From Thalassospira australica (GTDB lineage Bacteria; Pseudomonadota; Alphaproteobacteria; Rhodospirillales; Thalassospiraceae): 64,000 nt of DNA. Positions within the stretch are counted from its first letter, which is position 1. Every line of letters begins with the position of its first letter. The position numbers and the translations under genes are program-made. Location of the stretch: positions 124,001 through 188,000 of the forward strand of contig NZ_JRJE01000005.1 of the NCBI RefSeq assembly GCF_000763295.1, read 5' to 3'. Shown here one piece after another: positions 47,211-55,522 of the stretch. The notes below the pieces were generated by a model. That model ran no database searches. It had not been told where the DNA came from and worked only from the letters and a program-made list of their open reading frames with translations.

Positions 47211-47915
47211 TCAATCACGCGCGGGACTGTTCAAGCCACGCTGAACGGCCGGACGTTCCAGCGCACGCTCAAGCCAGGCCGGAACGTTTTTAAATTCGTG
47301 ATAGTCAACAAGATCACCTGCGTCATAAAAGCCGATCAGGTTGCGCACCCAACCAAGCGAGGCAATATCGGCAATGGTATATTCATCGCCCATGATCCAG
47401 TCACGCCCGTCAAGGCGGGTTTCAAGCACACCCAAAAGACGTTTGCTTTCGTTGCGATACCGGTCAAGCGGACGCGTGTCCTCGATCTCCTTACCAGCAA
47501 ATTTGTGGAAGAATCCAAGCTGGCCAAAGATCGGACCGATCCCCCCCATCTGGAAGTAAACCCACTGGATCGCCTCGATACGCTTTGCTGGATCAGAAGG
47601 CAGGAACTTGCCGGTCTTTTCCGCCAGGTACTGAATGATCGCACCCGATTCAAACAGGCCAAGCGGCTCGCCATTTGGTCCGTTCGGATCAATGATCGCC
47701 GGAATTTTACCGTTGGGGTTCAGCGAAAGGAACTCCGGCGTCCAGGTTTCATCTTCGCCGATATTGATCAGATGCGGTTCATATTCCAAACCGGTTTCTT
47801 CAAGCATGATGGAAACCTTGACCCCGTTCGGGGTCGGCAGGGAATAAAGCTGGATAACATTCGAATTTTGCGCCGGCCAGCGTTTGGTAATCTCGAAACT
47901 CGACAGATCAGCCAT
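47211..47915 (-). CDS. Glutathione S-transferase family protein (YfcG/YghU-like)
   Basis: The 234-residue protein has an N-terminal thioredoxin-like domain with LYSLPTPNGVKVSIMLEETGLEY and FLSLNPNGKIPAIIDP, then the ESGAIIQYLAE glutathione-contact segment, and an all-helical C-terminal domain. The TPNG loop matches the Nu-class GSTs YfcG and YghU, which use Thr/Asn to bind glutathione or its disulfide and act as disulfide-bond oxidoreductases. Length and domain order are normal. It is cytosolic and followed by the SahH-like gene 140 bases downstream. Confidence 0.92.
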   Translation of the reverse strand: MADLSSFEITKRWPAQNSNVIQLYSLPTPNGVKVSIMLEETGLEYEPHLINIGEDETWTPEFLSLNPNGKIPAIIDPNGPNGEPLGLFESGAIIQYLAEKTGKFLPSDPAKRIEAIQWVYFQMGGIGPIFGQLGFFHKFAGKEIEDTRPLDRYRNESKRLLGVLETRLDGRDWIMGDEYTIADIASLGWVRNLIGFYDAGDLVDYHEFKNVPAWLERALERPAVQRGLNSPARD

Positions 47916-48272
47916 GATAAAGCCCTTTCCAAGTCAATGTGTCGTTGACCACAAGATTTAGACCATCATGGCTATTGCGCCACCGGCAATCTGGCAACTT
48001 ATTGTTTCCATGCACGCACAGCACGACGATAAACCAACCATGCTTGCGTCGCGTACCAAGGAAGGTCAAAATTGGTCTGCACCGTTTCACCGGCGCCCAA
48101 ACCATCGACTAATTGCGAAATTATCCATCGTCTGGTTGCCTGTGATCACAGTTTGGCGCAGCATGGCCCTGCCTGAAATAAATCGGATGGTAATCGCTGT
48201 ACGTAAGCAGCACAGGATTGCAAAAACCTCCCTTCGGAATAAATCTGCAGGCAGAAACAGGAAAGAACAGGA
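47916..48272. other. Intergenic region before the HIG1-domain gene
   Basis: About 357 bases between divergent genes. I see no convincing promoter pair, RNA gene or repeat. Confidence 0.45.
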
Positions 48273-48467
48273 ATGACTGGCTTTTTACAGATTGGCGTAC
48301 TGCTGGCGATGGCTGCCGTTGCCGGGGTTTTGGTGATGGGCATTGTGTCCATGGCGCGGGGCAAGGATGCCCGCAAACAAAACAAGTTAATGCAATTGCG
48401 CGTCCTGCTTCAGGCCGTTGCCCTGTTGTTGCTTTTTATCCTGTCGCTGATAGCTGTCGGCTCTTAA
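48273..48467 (+). CDS. HIG1-domain small membrane protein
   Basis: A 64-residue protein with two membrane helices (GFLQIGVLLAMAAVAGVLVMG and VLLQAVALLLLFILSLIAVG) joined by the basic loop RGKDARKQNKLMQLR. This is the layout of HIG1/twin-membrane proteins that associate with respiratory supercomplexes or oxidase in alphaproteobacteria and mitochondria. AGGAAAGAACAGGA precedes the ATG. It lies 52 bases upstream of the PduO gene and may be co-transcribed with it. Confidence 0.8.
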   Translation: MTGFLQIGVLLAMAAVAGVLVMGIVSMARGKDARKQNKLMQLRVLLQAVALLLLFILSLIAVGS

Positions 48468-48519
48468 GTCGCCCGCCACACACCGATCAGATCCCCCATA
48501 CGCAGATTACGGACGGCAC

Positions 48520-49092
48520 ATGGTTCAACTGACACGTATCTATACAAAATCCGGTGACAAGGGGAAAACCGCCCTTGGCAATGGCTCGCGCGTTGCCAAA
48601 AACGATGTTCGCGTCGAGGCCTATGGCACCGTTGATGAGACCAATGCCGTATTGGGTGTCGCCCGCCTTCATGCCGATGGCGACATCGACGCCATGCTGG
48701 CGCGAATCCAGAACGACCTTTTTGACCTTGGCGCAGACCTCTGCACGCCCGGCGATGGCAGCGACGATAACCCTGAACAGCCCGCCTTGCGCATCACCGC
48801 CAAGCAGACCGAACGCCTTGAACAAGAGATCGATGAAATCAACGCAGCGCTCAATCCGCTGAAATCATTTGTTTTACCCGGCGGCAGTGCGCTTTCGGCA
48901 CAGCTTCATGTTGTCCGTACTGTTTCGCGCCGGGCTGAACGGCTGATTGTCGAACTGGCCGGGATCGAGACCATCAACCCGGAAGCCGTTCGCTATATCA
49001 ATCGCCTGTCAGACCACATGTTTGTTCTGGCCCGCCATGCCAATAATGGCGGCAAGGATGATGTTCTCTGGCAGCCCGGACTAACCCGATAA
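48520..49092 (+). CDS. Cob(I)yrinic acid a,c-diamide adenosyltransferase, PduO type
   Basis: The 190-residue enzyme adenosylates corrinoids with ATP to make adenosylcobalamin. The ATP motif TRIYTKSGDKGKTALGNGSRV and the family stretch YGTVDETNAVLGVAR are clear, as is VVRTVSRRAERLIVELA, the conserved Arg-rich helix. ATP:corrinoid adenosyltransferases feed the coenzyme used by Ecm encoded about 8.5 kb away. GGACGGCAC precedes the ATG. There is no separate PduO C-terminal domain. Confidence 0.95.
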   Translation: MVQLTRIYTKSGDKGKTALGNGSRVAKNDVRVEAYGTVDETNAVLGVARLHADGDIDAMLARIQNDLFDLGADLCTPGDGSDDNPEQPALRITAKQTERLEQEIDEINAALNPLKSFVLPGGSALSAQLHVVRTVSRRAERLIVELAGIETINPEAVRYINRLSDHMFVLARHANNGGKDDVLWQPGLTR

Positions 49093-49189
49093 TCTGACCC
49101 GATCAGAAGATTGCCGGACAAAATCCTTGTTCCCATGCGGATTTTTGCCGTATCAAGACCGCGAAGGGCATCAAGATTTTCGTGAAGAA

Positions 49190-49249
49190 GTTGTCGTTAA
49201 CGTCAACACCTTTACGTAAATTGACATCCTGCGCATCACTACCTATTGT
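49190..49249 (+). promoter_or_regulatory. Promoter of etfBA with two palindromes
   Basis: TTGACA (49221-49226) and TATTGT (49244-49249) are 17 bases apart. TTTACGTAAA (49211-49220), a perfect palindrome, abuts the -35 box. A second, GTTGTCGTTAACGTCAAC (49190-49207), is palindromic except for one base pair. Both are candidate operators, and the second resembles the sort of ACGT-N2-ACGT element described for regulators of fatty-acid and branched-chain amino-acid catabolism. Confidence 0.65.
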
Positions 49250-49349
49250 GCATCGCGGGGAAAACATTACCATGCGGGCCCGCTGGCCTCCTGCCCCGGC
49301 AGGAAGCAAAAAGCCCGCAGTTTCGACAACAAAAACGAACAGGTCTGTC

Positions 49350-50099
49350 ATGAAGGTTCTTGTCGCCGTTAAGCGCGTTGTGGATTACAACGTCAAGATC
49401 CGTGTCAAACAGGACCAGTCTGGCGTTGAGTTGAACAACGTTAAGATGTCCATGAACCCGTTTGACGAAATCGCCGTTGAAGAGGCCATCCGCCTCAAGG
49501 AAGCAGGCACCGCCACCGAAGTGGTTGCTGTGTCGCTCGGCGTTAAACAGTGCCAGGAAACCCTGCGCACCGCCCTTGCCATGGGTGCCGATCGCGGCAT
49601 TCTGGTCGAAACCGAGGACGAGCTGCAGCCGCTTGCTGTTGCAAAACTCCTGAAAGAAGTCGTTGCCAAAGAAAGCCCGGATCTTGTGATCCTTGGCAAA
49701 CAGGCAATTGATGATGACGCCAACCAGACCGGTCAGATGCTGGCTGCACTTCTGGATTGGCCGCAGGGCACCTTTGCATCCAAAGTTACCGCTTCTGACG
49801 GCAAACTGGATGTCACCCGTGAAATCGACGGTGGTCTCGAAACCATCAAGATTGATCTTCCGGCCATCGTGACCACTGACTTGCGTCTCAACGAGCCGCG
49901 TTACGCGTCACTGCCGAACATCATGAAAGCCAAGAAAAAGCCGCTCGACACCCTGAGCCCGGCCGACCTTGGCGTTGATACCGCGCCGCGCCTGAAAACC
50001 CTGAAAGTCACCGAACCGGAGGCACGTCAGGCAGGTGTCAAGGTTGCCGATGTCGCAGAGCTTGTCGACAAGCTCCGCAACGAAGCAAAAGTAATCTAA
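49350..50099 (+). CDS. etfB: Electron transfer flavoprotein beta subunit
   Basis: EtfB binds AMP and helps pass electrons from acyl-CoA dehydrogenases to the quinone pool. The 249-residue protein starts [20 protein letters not shown] placed the ATG at 49350 by that family start, since the frame from 49182 is not ETF-like. Typical stretches are [44 protein letters not shown] and the C-terminal AKKKPLDT. It is 15 bases upstream of etfA. Confidence 0.97.
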   Translation: MKVLVAVKRVVDYNVKIRVKQDQSGVELNNVKMSMNPFDEIAVEEAIRLKEAGTATEVVAVSLGVKQCQETLRTALAMGADRGILVETEDELQPLAVAKLLKEVVAKESPDLVILGKQAIDDDANQTGQMLAALLDWPQGTFASKVTASDGKLDVTREIDGGLETIKIDLPAIVTTDLRLNEPRYASLPNIMKAKKKPLDTLSPADLGVDTAPRLKTLKVTEPEARQAGVKVADVAELVDKLRNEAKVI

Positions 50100-50114
50100 G
50101 CGGGGATCAATCAA

Positions 50115-51050
50115 ATGAGCATTCTTGTTATTGCCGAACACGACAATACCGAACTGAAGGGCGGCACGCTTAACACCGTTGCAGCTGCACAGAAGATCGG
50201 TGGCGACATCACCGTTCTTGTCGCCGGTGAAAACTGCCGTGGCGTTGCCGACGCCGCAGCAAAAGTCGATGGCGTTTCCAAGGTTCTGGTTGCCGACAAC
50301 GCAGCCTACGGCCACTTCCTGGCTGAAAACATGGCCGGTCTGGTTTCCGAACTTGCCAATGACTACAGCCACGTTCTGGTTCCGGCTTCGACCTCGGGCA
50401 AAAACTTCATGCCGCGCGTTGCGGCAATGAAAGACGTCGCACAGATCTCCGACATCACCGATGTCGTCAGTGCCGATACCTTTGTCCGTCCGATCTATGC
50501 CGGTAACGCCATGGCGACCGTTCAATCGTCTGACGCACTGAAACTGATCACGGTTCGGACCACGGGCTTTGATCCGGTTGCTGGCGAAGGCGGCTCTGCT
50601 GCCATCGAAGATGTTGCCACTGTAGCAGATGCTGGCAAATCCAGCTTCGTTGGTCAGGAACTGACCGAGTCGGAACGTCCGGAACTCAGCGCTGCAAGCA
50701 TTGTCATCTCTGGTGGTCGCGGCATGGGGTCGGGTGAAAACTTCCACCTGATCGAACCGATTGCCGATAAACTGGGGGCCGCAATTGGCGCATCACGCGC
50801 TGCAGTTGATGCCGGTTACGCCCCGAACGACTGGCAGGTCGGTCAGACCGGCAAAGTTGTTGCACCGCAGCTATACATTGCTGTAGGCATTTCGGGTGCT
50901 ATTCAGCACCTTGCCGGCATGAAGGACAGTAAGGTCATTGTCGCAATCAACAAGGACGAAGAAGCACCGATCTTCTCGGTAGCGGATTACGGACTTGTCG
51001 GTGACCTGTTTGAGGCCCTTCCCGCTCTGGCGAGTGAACTCGACAAATAA
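50115..51050 (+). CDS. etfA: Electron transfer flavoprotein alpha subunit
   Basis: EtfA is the FAD-binding subunit. The 311-residue protein has the FAD signature [39 protein letters not shown] and [26 protein letters not shown] precedes the ATG. With etfB it would accept electrons from Mcd and other acyl-CoA dehydrogenases. A perfect 14-bp inverted repeat follows between its stop and hbd. Confidence 0.97.
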   Translation: MSILVIAEHDNTELKGGTLNTVAAAQKIGGDITVLVAGENCRGVADAAAKVDGVSKVLVADNAAYGHFLAENMAGLVSELANDYSHVLVPASTSGKNFMPRVAAMKDVAQISDITDVVSADTFVRPIYAGNAMATVQSSDALKLITVRTTGFDPVAGEGGSAAIEDVATVADAGKSSFVGQELTESERPELSAASIVISGGRGMGSGENFHLIEPIADKLGAAIGASRAAVDAGYAPNDWQVGQTGKVVAPQLYIAVGISGAIQHLAGMKDSKVIVAINKDEEAPIFSVADYGLVGDLFEALPALASELDK

Positions 51051-51061
51051 TCTGATCCCAT

Positions 51062-51100
51062 TTAGGGTCAAAACACTGCATTCTGTTGTTTTGACCCTAA
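51062..51100. repeat. TTAGGNTCA family element, copy 4; 14-bp perfect inverted repeat
   Basis: TTAGGGTCAAAACA (51062-51075) and TGTTTTGACCCTAA (51087-51100) pair perfectly around an 11-base loop, between etfA and hbd. There is no T-run, so efficient termination is not expected. The outer arm TTAGGGTCA matches the other copies. Confidence 0.7.
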
Positions 51101-51118
51101 GGGACGAGTGGGGAACAA

Positions 51119-52006
51119 ATGGCTTCGTTGGAAGATATTAAAACCATTGGCGTAATCGGCGCCGGTCAAATGGGCAATGGTATTGCGCATGTGATCGCCC
51201 TTGCCGGTTACGACGTCCGAATTCTCGACATTTCGCAAGATGCCCTTGATAAGGCCATCGGCGTGATGGACAAGAACATGGAGCGTCAGGTCAAGAAAGA
51301 GCTGATTACTGCAGCGCAAAAAGATGCTGCACTTGCGCTGATCTCAACCGGAACGGAATATTCCTTCCTGTCTGATTGTGATCTGGTGATCGAAGCGGCC
51401 ACCGAGAACGAAGAGATCAAGAAACAGATCTTCAAGGCGCTGTGCCCGGTTCTTGGCCCGGAAGCCATCATTGCCACCAACACATCATCCATTTCAGTGA
51501 CCCGTCTGGCGTCCTACACGGACCGTCCGGCGAAGTTCATGGGCATGCACTTCATGAACCCGGTCCCGCTGATGAAACTGGTGGAACTGATCCGGGGTAT
51601 CGCAACGGATGAAACCACCTATCGCACCATCCACGAGCTGACCAAAAAGCTTGGTAAGGACACGGCAAGTGCCGAAGACTTCCCGGCCTTTATCGTCAAC
51701 CGTATCCTGCTGCCGATGATCAACGAGGCGATCTACACCCTTTATGAAGGTGTGGGGAACGTCAAATCCATTGATGCGGCAATGCGCCTGGGTGCGAACC
51801 ATCCGATGGGCCCGCTGCAACTTGCAGACTTTATCGGGCTTGATACCTGCCTGTCGATCATGCATGTCCTGCACGATGGCTTGGCCGATACCAAGTATCG
51901 CCCCTGCCCGCTTCTGGTCAAATATGTCGAAGCCGGATGGCTTGGCCGCAAGGCTGGCCGTGGCTTTTACGACTACAGCGGCGACGAACCGGTCCCGACC
52001 CGCTAA
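51119..52006 (+). CDS. hbd: 3-hydroxybutyryl-CoA dehydrogenase
   Basis: This 295-residue protein oxidises 3-hydroxybutyryl-CoA or reduces acetoacetyl-CoA with a pyridine nucleotide. The NAD loop is IGVIGAGQMGNGIAHVIALAGYDV; the second Rossmann stretch VIEAATENEEIKKQIF is typical. The catalytic region is ATNTSSISVTRLAS, and the C-terminal domain has MGMHFMNPVPLMKLVELIRG. Its position after etfBA links it to crotonyl-CoA metabolism. It may supply or drain crotonyl-CoA for Ccr or polyhydroxybutyrate. Confidence 0.95.
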   Translation: MASLEDIKTIGVIGAGQMGNGIAHVIALAGYDVRILDISQDALDKAIGVMDKNMERQVKKELITAAQKDAALALISTGTEYSFLSDCDLVIEAATENEEIKKQIFKALCPVLGPEAIIATNTSSISVTRLASYTDRPAKFMGMHFMNPVPLMKLVELIRGIATDETTYRTIHELTKKLGKDTASAEDFPAFIVNRILLPMINEAIYTLYEGVGNVKSIDAAMRLGANHPMGPLQLADFIGLDTCLSIMHVLHDGLADTKYRPCPLLVKYVEAGWLGRKAGRGFYDYSGDEPVPTR

Positions 52007-52040
52007 TTGCCGTGCATTTGGCATCGAAATATTCGCATCA

Positions 52041-52069
52041 AAGCCGTTGCATTCGCAGCGGCTTTTTTG
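52041..52069 (+). terminator. Terminator of hbd
   Basis: AAGCCG and CGGCTT arms with an inner TGC/GCA pairing, followed by TTTTTTG, start about 35 bases after the stop. Confidence 0.88.
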
Positions 52070-52333
52070 TTGTAATCTGCCCCCCCATTGACAACGCGAT
52101 GACCCAGCCCAGCCCTGTCGGTCAGGCGACCTTATCAACCGTGTTTGACAAATTTTCAGCATATTTATAGCGCACTGTCAGATGAATTCACGCCAAACGA
52201 GGATCAAAACCCAAGAAGCCCCCTCTTTTAACGACAGGGAATTTTTGCCGGTCATCGCAGGTCGCCGGTTTCTTTCCTCTGACATCCAAAATTCTTATTC
52301 CACAGACTTTAAACCCCTGATCTAGTACCAACA

Positions 52334-52350
52334 TTAGGATCAGGACCTAT
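52334..52350. repeat. TTAGGNTCA family intergenic element, copy 5
   Basis: TTAGGATCAGGACCTAT is followed by TTAATTTA, matching the first arm and AT centre of the element at 10361. The opposite arm is missing. It ends 23 bases before the ribokinase start. Confidence 0.5.
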
Positions 52351-52373
52351 TTAATTTATACATCCGGATAATC

Positions 52374-53300
52374 ATGAGCATCACAGTTGTTGGAAGTTCG
52401 AATTTTGATTTTGCCGCGCAGGTGGCAAAGCTCCCGCGTCAGGGACAAACTGTCAGTGCAAAGGATTACAAAACAGGCCCGGGCGGCAAGGGCTGCAATC
52501 AGGCCCTGGCGGTTTCCAGACTTGGTGTCGAACCTGTGTTCATCTCGAAAATCGGTGATGACATGCTTGGACGGCAGTTTTTGGAAACGCTTGCCTCTGA
52601 GGGGCTTGGCACCAGTCAACTGATCATCACCGACGAAGCACAAACCGGTACTGCGCTGATCTCAATTGATGAAGCAGGCGAAAACATGATCACGGTGGTT
52701 GGCGGTGCGAACATGACCCTGAGCCGCAACGACCTGCGTGACAAGCAAGAACACCTGCGTGACTGCGACTATCTGTTGTTACAGCTTGAATGTCCGGCCG
52801 TCGCCGTTGATTGTGCGATCAAACTTGCCCGCGAAGGCAAGGCAAAGGTCATCCTTGATCCGGCCCCGGTTGCTGATCTGGTGGTGATGCGCGATTTGCT
52901 TGCCCTGACACATATTGTCACCCCCAATCAAAGTGAATGCCTTGCCCTGACCGGTATTGAACCAACGGACGCAATCTCGGCCAAAGTTGCAGCCGAAAAG
53001 TTGCATGAAATGGGTCCGGAAACCGTGGTTATCAAAATGGGCAGTGCGGGCGCGTTTTATTCCTCAAACGGACAAACCGGCATGGTGCCGGGCTTTGACG
53101 TCAGTGCAATCAATACTGTCGCTGCGGGCGATTGCTTTAATGCCGGGCTGGCTGTTGCGCTGAATGGCGGTCAATCGCTTGGCGATGCTGTTCGGTTTGG
53201 CTGTGCCACCGGCGCTTTGTCGACCACCAACAATGGGGCCGCACAATCCGCCCCGGCATTGGCAGACGTTCTTGCCCTGCTGAAAGACGGCGAGGTCTAG
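52374..53300 (+). CDS. rbsK: Ribokinase-like PfkB family sugar kinase
   Basis: The 308-residue protein phosphorylates a sugar, probably ribose. The first PfkB signature is in GPGGKGCNQALAVSRLG and the second in NTVAAGDCFNAGLAVAL, the anion-hole and catalytic Asp region. The N-terminus VVGSSNFDFAAQVAKLPRQG matches ribokinases. There is no linked ABC transporter or RbsR gene, so the substrate and role are less certain. The ATG at 52374 has no strong ribosome-binding site. Confidence 0.87.
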   Translation: MSITVVGSSNFDFAAQVAKLPRQGQTVSAKDYKTGPGGKGCNQALAVSRLGVEPVFISKIGDDMLGRQFLETLASEGLGTSQLIITDEAQTGTALISIDEAGENMITVVGGANMTLSRNDLRDKQEHLRDCDYLLLQLECPAVAVDCAIKLAREGKAKVILDPAPVADLVVMRDLLALTHIVTPNQSECLALTGIEPTDAISAKVAAEKLHEMGPETVVIKMGSAGAFYSSNGQTGMVPGFDVSAINTVAAGDCFNAGLAVALNGGQSLGDAVRFGCATGALSTTNNGAAQSAPALADVLALLKDGEV

Positions 53301-53371
53301 GACGTTTTCCCCCCGGATCGGTGCATTTTAGGCGTGCGTCGTTGGTCGTCGCGTTTGGGTGGGTTTGTTGT

Positions 53372-53932
53372 TCAGGACGTCTGATCAATCAGATGTTCAA
53401 AGTATGCAATAACCGCTGGTGCGTCCCATTGGGCGATGCCCTCAAGCTTGCCGCGCAAAGTACCCTTGGCGTCATAAACAAAACTGGTCGGCAGGCCTCG
53501 TGCCCCCATGCTGCGCGCAATTGCCCCGCGTGGATCAAGGACGACGTCAAGGTGTTCGATTCCATTGGTGGCAAAGAATTCTGAAACCGCCTCTGCGCCG
53601 CCACGGTCCTGACTGAGCGCCAAAACCCGGAACGGCTTATCTGCCATTTCCACCGACAAACGATCCAGATCAGGCATTTCCTTGACACAGGGCACGCACC
53701 ATGTCGCCCACAGATTGACCAAAACAACCTGTCCTTTCAGGCTGTTAAAGGTGACCTCATTGCCATTTTCATCGACAAATGCCAGATCTTCGGGCAAAGA
53801 ACCGCCTTCTGATGGCACAACCATTTTTGAAAGTTCTTGCGGGAATTGCGTATCAGCAAAGGCAGGGGTTGCATAAATGCCCGAGATGGCGACAATCACG
53901 CCAAGTTTTACGTAACGAAGCAATGCCTTCAC
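53372..53932 (-). CDS. TlpA-like periplasmic thioredoxin
   Basis: The 186-residue protein has a signal peptide ([26 protein letters not shown]) and a thioredoxin domain with active site WCVPC in [15 protein letters not shown]. The later GLPTSFVYD cis-Pro segment is typical. It resembles TlpA/ResA proteins that reduce apocytochrome c or oxidase copper sites in the periplasm. I chose the GTG at 53932 since AGGTGGG lies upstream and the signal peptide follows; the longer frame to 54079 would overlap argH on the other strand. It is divergent from argH with only 31 bases between starts. Confidence 0.9.
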   Translation of the reverse strand: MKALLRYVKLGVIVAISGIYATPAFADTQFPQELSKMVVPSEGGSLPEDLAFVDENGNEVTFNSLKGQVVLVNLWATWCVPCVKEMPDLDRLSVEMADKPFRVLALSQDRGGAEAVSEFFATNGIEHLDVVLDPRGAIARSMGARGLPTSFVYDAKGTLRGKLEGIAQWDAPAVIAYFEHLIDQTS

Positions 53933-53963
53933 GACACCCACCTTTCCAAGACTGCGGATCAAA

Positions 53964-55379
53964 ATGACCGACCAAAACGCCACTGACCAGAAAAACGCAA
54001 ACTCCCTTTGGGGCGGCCGCTTTGAAGCAGGCCCGTCAGCCATCATGGAAGAAATCAATGCCTCCATCGGTTTTGACAAGCGCCTTTACGCCCAGGATAT
54101 TCAGGGCTCCAAAGCCCATTGCGCCATGCTGGTCAAGCAGAACATCATTCCTGCTGAAGATGGCGAAAAGATCACCAACGGTCTAGACCAGATTCTTCAA
54201 GAAATCGAGAGCGGCGACTTCAAATTCTCGGCTGCCCTTGAAGACATCCATATGAATGTCGAAAGCCGCCTGCGCGAATTGATCGGTCCGGCGGCGGGTC
54301 GCCTGCATACTGCGCGCTCGCGAAATGATCAGGTTGCCACCGATTTCAAACTGTGGGTCCGTGATGTTGCCCTTGGCGATCTTGAAGTTGGCCTCAAGGG
54401 CCTGCAGGATGCCCTGATCGCACAGGCCGAAACCCACGCTGAAACCATCATGCCGGGCTTTACGCATTTGCAGGCAGCCCAGCCGGTCACATTTGGTCAT
54501 CATCTTTTGGCCTATGTCGAAATGTTTGGCCGTGATCGCGGACGTGTGGCCGATTGCCGCACCCGTATCAACGAAAATCCGCTGGGTTCTGCTGCCCTGG
54601 CTGGAACGCCCTATCCGATTGACCGCCACATGACGGCAAGCGCACTGGGCTTTGATCGCCCGACGGCAAACTCACTTGATGCGGTATCGGATCGTGACTT
54701 TGCGCTTGAATACCTCAACGCCGCATCGATTACCGCCATGCATCTGTCACGTCTGGCCGAAGAAATGGTCATCTGGTGCTCGGCCCAGTTCCGCTTTATC
54801 GGCATGTCCGACAAATTCTCGACCGGCTCGTCGATCATGCCGCAGAAACGCAACCCGGATGCGGCTGAACTGATCCGCTCCAAGATCGGGCGTATTGTTG
54901 GCTGCTATAACGGCTTGATGCTGTCGATGAAGGGCCTGCCACTGGCCTATTCCAAAGACATGCAGGAAGACAAGGAACCGGTATTCGAGGCCCACGACCA
55001 TCTTGGCCTGTGTGTTGCTGCCATGACCGGCATGATCGCCGATATGAAGGTCTTTGCTGATAACATGCGTGCTGCTGCCGGTGCGGGCTACACCACCGCA
55101 ACCGATCTTGCCGATTGGCTGGTGGCCGAACTTGGCATGCCGTTCCGCGATGCCCATCACGTTGTTGGTGCGACCGTCAAGCTTGCCGAAACCAAGGGGT
55201 GTGATCTTGATCAGCTGTCCCTTGAAGACCTGCAGGGGATCGAACCCAAGATCACCAATGCGGTTTATGATGTGCTCACGGTCGAGGCATCGGTTGCCGC
55301 CCGCCAAAGCTTTGGCGGTACCGCGCCGGTTCGCGTCAAGGAATCGGTCGCGAGCGCAAAGGAAAGGTTTCTGAAATGA
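53964..55379 (+). CDS. argH: Argininosuccinate lyase
   Basis: ArgH cleaves argininosuccinate to arginine and fumarate. The 471-residue protein has [21 protein letters not shown] at the start, [12 protein letters not shown] and [16 protein letters not shown], and the family signature [18 protein letters not shown]. It ends with a TGA that overlaps the start of the next gene as ATGA. It is first of the coupled argH-lptM-lysA group. Confidence 0.97.
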   Translation: MTDQNATDQKNANSLWGGRFEAGPSAIMEEINASIGFDKRLYAQDIQGSKAHCAMLVKQNIIPAEDGEKITNGLDQILQEIESGDFKFSAALEDIHMNVESRLRELIGPAAGRLHTARSRNDQVATDFKLWVRDVALGDLEVGLKGLQDALIAQAETHAETIMPGFTHLQAAQPVTFGHHLLAYVEMFGRDRGRVADCRTRINENPLGSAALAGTPYPIDRHMTASALGFDRPTANSLDAVSDRDFALEYLNAASITAMHLSRLAEEMVIWCSAQFRFIGMSDKFSTGSSIMPQKRNPDAAELIRSKIGRIVGCYNGLMLSMKGLPLAYSKDMQEDKEPVFEAHDHLGLCVAAMTGMIADMKVFADNMRAAAGAGYTTATDLADWLVAELGMPFRDAHHVVGATVKLAETKGCDLDQLSLEDLQGIEPKITNAVYDVLTVEASVAARQSFGGTAPVRVKESVASAKERFLK

Positions 55380-55522
55380 ACAACACCTTGCTAAAACGCA
55401 GCGCCATGGTCGCATTGGCCATTGTCTTGGGACTTTCGGTGGCGGCATGTGGCAAAAAAGGGCCGCTCGAACCGCCAACCGATGCAGGTCATGAATATCC
55501 AAGGGATTACCCCACCCAATGA
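55376..55522 (+). CDS. lptM: Small lipoprotein of the LptM (YifL) type
   Basis: A 48-residue protein read from the ATG at 55376. It begins [20 protein letters not shown], a signal peptide ending in lipobox VAAC, followed by GKKGPLEPP. The motif C-G-x-K-G-P-L-x-x-P is the hallmark of LptM/YifL-type lipoproteins, which in E. coli aid LptD maturation in the LPS translocon. Its start overlaps the argH stop, and its stop overlaps the lysA start (ATGA at both), so the three are translationally coupled. The order argH-lptM-lysA is common in proteobacteria. Confidence 0.93.
   Translation: MNNTLLKRSAMVALAIVLGLSVAACGKKGPLEPPTDAGHEYPRDYPTQ

Larger units (their letters stand above)
52007..52373. other. 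Intergenic region between hbd and the ribokinase gene
   Basis: The 367-base gap holds the hbd terminator (52041-52069) and a TTAGGNTCA-type element (52334-52350). The rest shows no gene or recognisable RNA. Confidence 0.55.
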
